DNA of 26,243 bases from JAYZAP01 sp964645285 (GTDB lineage Bacteria; Pseudomonadota; Alphaproteobacteria; JAAXGF01): contig CAZYDR010000051.1 in the NCBI GenBank assembly GCA_964645285.1, positions 1-26,243 on the forward strand, in the 5' to 3' direction. The position numbers were made by a program, and so were the translations under genes. The notes below the pieces were generated by a model, which was not told where the DNA came from, made no database searches, and saw only the letters and a program-made list of their open reading frames with translations. Shown piece by piece: positions 23,013 through 26,243 of the stretch (positions are counted from its first letter, which is position 1; the number at the start of each line of letters is the position of its first letter).

Positions 23013-24281
23013 TCAATTCAGCTTCAGGTTATCGACGCCGACCAACCGGTTGTACATGGCGAAGAACACCGCCACGATGCTGAGCAGGACCACGCTGAGC
23101 GCGGCGGCCAGTCCCCAGTTGACAGTGACATTGGTGTTTAGAGCGATAAAGAAGCTCAACATCTGGTCCTTGGGTCCCCCGACCAGGGCCGGCGTAATGT
23201 AGTAGCCCAGCGAAATGATGAATACCAGAAGCACCCCGGCGCCGATACCCGGGATGGTCTGCGGCAGATAGACGATGATGAAGGAGCGCACGGGATTTGC
23301 ACCCAGGGACACCGCCGCCCGGTAGTGACTGGGCGGAATGCCCTTCATGACCGCGAAGATCGGCAGCACCATGAACGGCAACAGGATGTGGACCATGGCG
23401 ATATAGACGCCGAGGCGATTGTGAATGAGTTGGACGCGCGCGTCGCTTTCCCAGAATCCGAGCAGCACCGCCAGGTCGTTGACCAGTCCTTCGGTCTGCA
23501 GCAACACCACCCAGGCCGTGGTGCGGACCAGCAGAGAGGTCCAGAACGGCAGCAGCACCAGCATCAGCATGATGTTGCTCTGGCGGGTCGGCAGGGTGGC
23601 GATCAGGAAGGAAATCGGGAAACCGAGCAACAGGCACAGGAATGTGACGATCCCGCTCATCCAGACGGTCTGCCAGAGCATATGGACGTAGATCGTTACT
23701 TCCTTGGGGGCCTGGACGATATTGCCCTGAGCGTCCATTCGCTTGTCGATGGCGGACAACAAATAGAACGCGGTAAACTGCGGTGACGAGCGCTTGATGG
23801 TGTTCCAGTACTCGGACTTTCCCCACCGTGGGTCGATGGCGATATAGGCGTCGATGATATCGGCATCGGACGTCTCGGGCGGCGGTATCCTGCGAGCGGT
23901 CTTTTTGATCAGAGAGCGAAAGCCCGAGATTTCGTAGTTGAGCCGTTTGCCGATCTTGCCGTGAATTTTCTGTTTCTTGGCGACCGCCAACTCGATCGAA
24001 AAGGCCCTGAATATTGCCGGGCTCGGCAGCCCGGTGCCGTCCCAGTGCTGAATCAGCGCGGCCGTTTCCGGCAACGCATCAGGAACCACATCGTTCTGCA
24101 CGCTGAGCGACAGCAAGGAGAAAATCGGTGCAATAAAGGTCACCACCAAAAAAATGAACATCGGACAGACCAGGGCGAAGGCGCCCAGCTTGCGCATGCG
24201 CTCGGCCCGCGCCAGCTTTAGCTTCAGCGGTACGCCGTCGTCGGACTGAATCAACTCTGCTTCGGAAGTCGTGGCAACCAT
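23013..24281 (-). CDS. ABC transporter permease, PotB-type, with a large periplasmic insert
   Basis: This 422-residue permease is well over the roughly 280-320 residues of standard PotB. After TM1 (ALVCPMFIFLVVTFIAPIFS), residues about 60-200 form a hydrophilic region (HWDGTGLPSPAIFRAFSIEL to QGNIVQAPKEVTIYVHMLWQ) before the remaining TM helices. The core contains FLIATLPTRQSNIMLMLVLL, MVHILLPFMVLPIFAVMKGI and the EAA-type loop YRAAVSLGANPVRSFIIVYL. The insert should face the periplasm between TM1 and TM2, where it could contact the binding protein. The gene lies 3 bases before the PotC-type gene and 82 bases after the binding-protein gene; a GC-rich hairpin lies in that gap. Confidence 0.9.
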   Translation of the reverse strand: MVATTSEAELIQSDDGVPLKLKLARAERMRKLGAFALVCPMFIFLVVTFIAPIFSLLSLSVQNDVVPDALPETAALIQHWDGTGLPSPAIFRAFSIELAVAKKQKIHGKIGKRLNYEISGFRSLIKKTARRIPPPETSDADIIDAYIAIDPRWGKSEYWNTIKRSSPQFTAFYLLSAIDKRMDAQGNIVQAPKEVTIYVHMLWQTVWMSGIVTFLCLLLGFPISFLIATLPTRQSNIMLMLVLLPFWTSLLVRTTAWVVLLQTEGLVNDLAVLLGFWESDARVQLIHNRLGVYIAMVHILLPFMVLPIFAVMKGIPPSHYRAAVSLGANPVRSFIIVYLPQTIPGIGAGVLLVFIISLGYYITPALVGGPKDQMLSFFIALNTNVTVNWGLAAALSVVLLSIVAVFFAMYNRLVGVDNLKLN

Positions 24282-24325
24282 AGTTCAATCGGTGGTTATA
24301 AAATGCCTTAACGGGAAAGAGAGAC

Positions 24326-24349
24326 GGGAACGGCCCGAAGGCCGCCCCC
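24326..24349 (-). terminator. UUCG-capped hairpin between the binding-protein and permease genes
   Basis: On the minus strand, GGGGGCGGCC and GGCCGTTCCC pair through 10 bp (two G-U) around a TTCG tetraloop, followed by the pyrimidine-rich GTCTCTCTTTCCC. It lies 15 bases after the binding-protein stop and upstream of the permease ATG. A partial terminator or 3'-end stabiliser would yield more binding-protein mRNA than permease mRNA. Confidence 0.55.
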
Positions 24350-24363
24350 GCTCAAAGAGTCGT

Positions 24364-25431
24364 CTACTGCTGTAGCCACGCTTCGAAGCGCTCGGTGAGC
24401 TCTTCGCCGCGATCCGCCCAGAACTCAACATTGGCGTTGAGATAATTTTGGGTGTTGGCCGGCGCCGTCGGCAGATCCTTGAGAATGGCAGGATCAATGA
24501 ACGGCACGGCCGCGGTGACCGTAGGCCCGTAGGAGATGAACTTGGACTGGTTGCCCATGACTTCGGGGCGGCTGGCGAACTCAATGAACTTGTACGCCAG
24601 ATCCAGTTCCGGGTGACCCTTGGGGATCATCCAGTAGTCCATGTCGAGGATTTGACCATCCCACACGATGACGAAGTTTTTACCTTCGTTCTTCACCGCG
24701 TTGAAAATACGGCCATTCCACGCCGACGCTATGGCGACTTCCTTGTCGGCGAGAAGTTGTGGGGGTTGGGCGCCGGCGGTCCACCAAACCTTAACGTGGG
24801 GCTTGATCTCATCGAGCTTGGCGAAGGCCCGGTCAAGGCCGGCTTCGGTCTCGAGAGTCGAGAAGATCTGGTCCATCGGCACGCCATCGGCCATCAGAGC
24901 CCATTCGAGAAGCGGATCGGGGTTGCGGTACAGAGACCGCGGACCCGGGAACTTCTCGACATCGAACAGATCACCGATGGTGGTCGGCCGGGGTCCGCCT
25001 TCGGGGTAGACGTCGCCGTCATAGGCATAGATTGTCGACCAGGTGATCGTGCCGACACCGCAGTCGAGCGCGGCGCCGGGGATGAATTGGTCACGGCCGC
25101 CGATGCGGCTGTAGTCGATCTCCTCGAGGGAACCGTCGTCGCAGCCCTCGAGAACGTCCGAGGTCTCGGCGTCGAACACATGGCTCTTATAGTTGCCGGT
25201 GTCGACCATGGCGCGAACAACCGACATGGAACCGTTCCACTCGTCTTCGAGGACGGTGATGCCGAACTCAGCGGTGAAGGGCTCGTAATAGGCCTTGCGC
25301 TGGCTCATGCTGTAAGCGCCGCCCCAGGATGAGACGGTAATTTCTTGCGAATAACTTGGCGCCGGGTCGGTAACGCCAAGAATGGCGGCACCGGCGAGCG
25401 TCAAGATCGAATATTTGATGACGTTTAGCAT
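24364..25431 (-). CDS. ABC transporter periplasmic substrate-binding protein, PotD family
   Basis: This 355-residue protein has a Sec-type signal peptide (KYSILTLAGAAILGVTDPAP, cleavage probably around PSYSQ-E). The mature chain starts ITVSSWGGAYSMSQRKAYYE, typical of the PotD/spermidine-putrescine-type family. Further family segments are ALDCGVGTITWSTIYAYDGD, GPRSLYRNPDPLLEWALMAD and DYWMIPKGHPELDLAYKFIE. The first residue contacts usually chosen for polyamines cannot be fixed by eye, so the ligand is open. It follows the ATPase gene by 127 bases and precedes the permease genes, giving an A-D-B-C order on the minus strand. The sequence differs clearly from the TAG-interrupted binding protein at 13.6-14.7 kb, so the two likely bind different ligands. 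Confidence 0.92.
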   Translation of the reverse strand: MLNVIKYSILTLAGAAILGVTDPAPSYSQEITVSSWGGAYSMSQRKAYYEPFTAEFGITVLEDEWNGSMSVVRAMVDTGNYKSHVFDAETSDVLEGCDDGSLEEIDYSRIGGRDQFIPGAALDCGVGTITWSTIYAYDGDVYPEGGPRPTTIGDLFDVEKFPGPRSLYRNPDPLLEWALMADGVPMDQIFSTLETEAGLDRAFAKLDEIKPHVKVWWTAGAQPPQLLADKEVAIASAWNGRIFNAVKNEGKNFVIVWDGQILDMDYWMIPKGHPELDLAYKFIEFASRPEVMGNQSKFISYGPTVTAAVPFIDPAILKDLPTAPANTQNYLNANVEFWADRGEELTERFEAWLQQ

Positions 25432-25456
25432 GGGTGATTTCTCCCTATGGTGACTT

Positions 25457-25472
25457 GCCGGCGGATGCCGGC
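25457..25472. repeat. Short GC hairpin upstream of the binding-protein gene
   Basis: GCCGGC at 25457-25462 and again at 25467-25472, with GGAT between them, is a stem of 6 bp and a 4-base loop. It lies 26-41 bases before the binding-protein ATG on the minus strand, in the 127-base gap after the ATPase. No T-run follows. It may stabilise the mRNA or be incidental to GC-rich sequence. Confidence 0.3.
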
Positions 25473-25558
25473 GGCTAATTTCGTATGGTGCTCGGGATTG
25501 TTTCCCGTCTTGTTATTGGCCGCTTGGCTTAGTCGTGACGTCCAGAAACGGCGAGACA

Positions 25559-26243
25559 TCACGCAATTTCTATCGGATCGAGTGCCCGACATTCCGCGCT
25601 CTGCCAGCCGATGGGCAATGTCTGGCCGACTTCGAGACTTGGCGCCGATTCGGTTCGCGGCACCTTGATGACAAATTCGTCGGTGCCGCAGACGGTAACC
25701 CGGACCCGGGTGTGATCGCCAAGATAGATGAGTTCTTCGACGCGGGCGTCGAAGTTGCTTGGGCAACTGCCGGCGGGCGGGTTTATCAGCACGCTTTCAG
25801 GGCGCAATGACAACAGGGTATTGGAGCCAACACCCTCGATGTTGACGGCCAGGGCCTCGACCATGCCGCCTTCGACCTCGACGCTGCAGGTGTCGCCGTT
25901 TATCGCGGCGATCTTGCCGTCGAGTCGATTGTTTTCACCGATGAACTGGGCGACGAACGAATTTTCGGGCTTTTCGTAAAGTTCCGAGGGCGAGGCCAAC
26001 TGCTGCACCGTGCCGTCGTCGAACACCACGATGCGGTCCGACATGGTCAGGGCTTCCGACTGGTCGTGGGTGACGTAGACAAAGGTCACGCCGACATACT
26101 CGTGAATGTGCTTGAGTTCAAGCTGCATTTTTTCGCGAAGCTGCTTGTCGAGCGCCCCCAGGGGCTCGTCCATGAGCACCAGCTTGGGCTGGAAGACCAG
26201 CGCCCGGGAGACCGCCACGCGCTGCTGCTGGCCACCGGAAAGC
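25559..26243 (-). CDS. ABC transporter ATP-binding protein, PotA-type (5' end off the window)
   Basis: The gene enters from the right edge at the ABC signature LSGGQQQR, whose first residue lies at the last full codon, 26242-26240. It continues VAVSRALVFQPKLVLMDEPL with the Walker B aspartate-glutamate in LMDEP and GALDKQL. The H-loop is VTHDQSEALTMSDRI. A C-terminal TOBE-type domain follows (about residues 110-228 of the visible part, from FIGENNRLDGKIAAINGDTC). This is the PotA/MalK-like arrangement. The N-terminal Walker A half lies outside the window. It is the first visible gene of the A-D-B-C importer run on the minus strand. Confidence 0.93.
   Translation of the reverse strand, partial: LSGGQQQRVAVSRALVFQPKLVLMDEPLGALDKQLREKMQLELKHIHEYVGVTFVYVTHDQSEALTMSDRIVVFDDGTVQQLASPSELYEKPENSFVAQFIGENNRLDGKIAAINGDTCSVEVEGGMVEALAVNIEGVGSNTLLSLRPESVLINPPAGSCPSNFDARVEELIYLGDHTRVRVTVCGTDEFVIKVPRTESAPSLEVGQTLPIGWQSAECRALDPIEIA

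Noticed and set aside
1..26243. CRISPR arrays, tRNA/rRNA genes, IS elements or phage genes
   Set aside because: No spaced direct repeats, cloverleaf-type sequences, transposase or integrase motifs were seen on either strand.

Overview
The window looks like chromosomal DNA of a free-living, G+C-rich alphaproteobacterium, probably Rhodospirillales-like. The grounds are G/C-rich third codon positions, a dxs-end/tlyA/23S-type RNA methyltransferase run, fabI-aroC and pdxH-fieF pairs, an FNR/FixK-type palindrome, and a large amine/polyamine uptake and transamination region. I see no tRNA, rRNA, CRISPR array, IS element or phage gene. All assignments come from reading the sequence, with no database search.

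Layout. (1) 1-2107, plus strand: the tail of a gene that is probably dxs, tlyA, and a TrmA/RumA-type RNA methyltransferase. (2) 4368-2104, minus strand: a tight operon fabI > aroC > small acidic protein. It meets the methyltransferase gene tail to tail on one shared CTAG. (3) 4981-4502, minus: a surface-antigen-like lipoprotein gene with an in-frame TAA. (4) 5263-6784, plus: pdxH and a FieF-type cation exporter. (5) 6813-9462, plus: an FNR-type box, a two-domain APH-like/P-loop kinase gene interrupted by TGA, and a tandem-domain universal stress protein. (6) 9617-12573, plus: a PAS-GAF-HD-GYP signalling protein and an SDR oxidoreductase. This pair converges on a minus-strand epimerase, again through a shared CTAG. 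(7) 14685-13561, minus: a PotD-like binding-protein gene interrupted by TAG. (8) 14851-16553, plus: a small membrane protein and two paralogous SDRs. (9) 20636-16558, minus: two paralogous class-III aminotransferases, a Rid-family protein that lacks the usual arginine, and a DUF1028 protein. (10) 20752-21476, plus: a haem-oxygenase-like diiron (TenA/CADD/PqqC superfamily) gene broken by one missing base. (11) 26243-21506, minus: a PotA-D-B-C-type ABC importer followed by a PadR-like regulator.

How the genes may work together. The right half (about 13.5-26.2 kb) reads as an uptake and catabolism locus for an amino compound: importer, regulator, two PLP transaminases, a Rid protein, DUF1028, a diiron-type oxidase and SDRs. 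The substrate is not known from sequence. The left half is housekeeping, with an FNR-linked stress module in the middle.

The strongest unexpected signal is that four genes are broken by single lesions (TAA, TGA, TAG and a one-base deletion) while their reading frames or homology continue beyond the lesion. Since all three stop codons are involved, one recoding mechanism cannot explain them. Recent pseudogene formation or consensus/amplification error are the live explanations.
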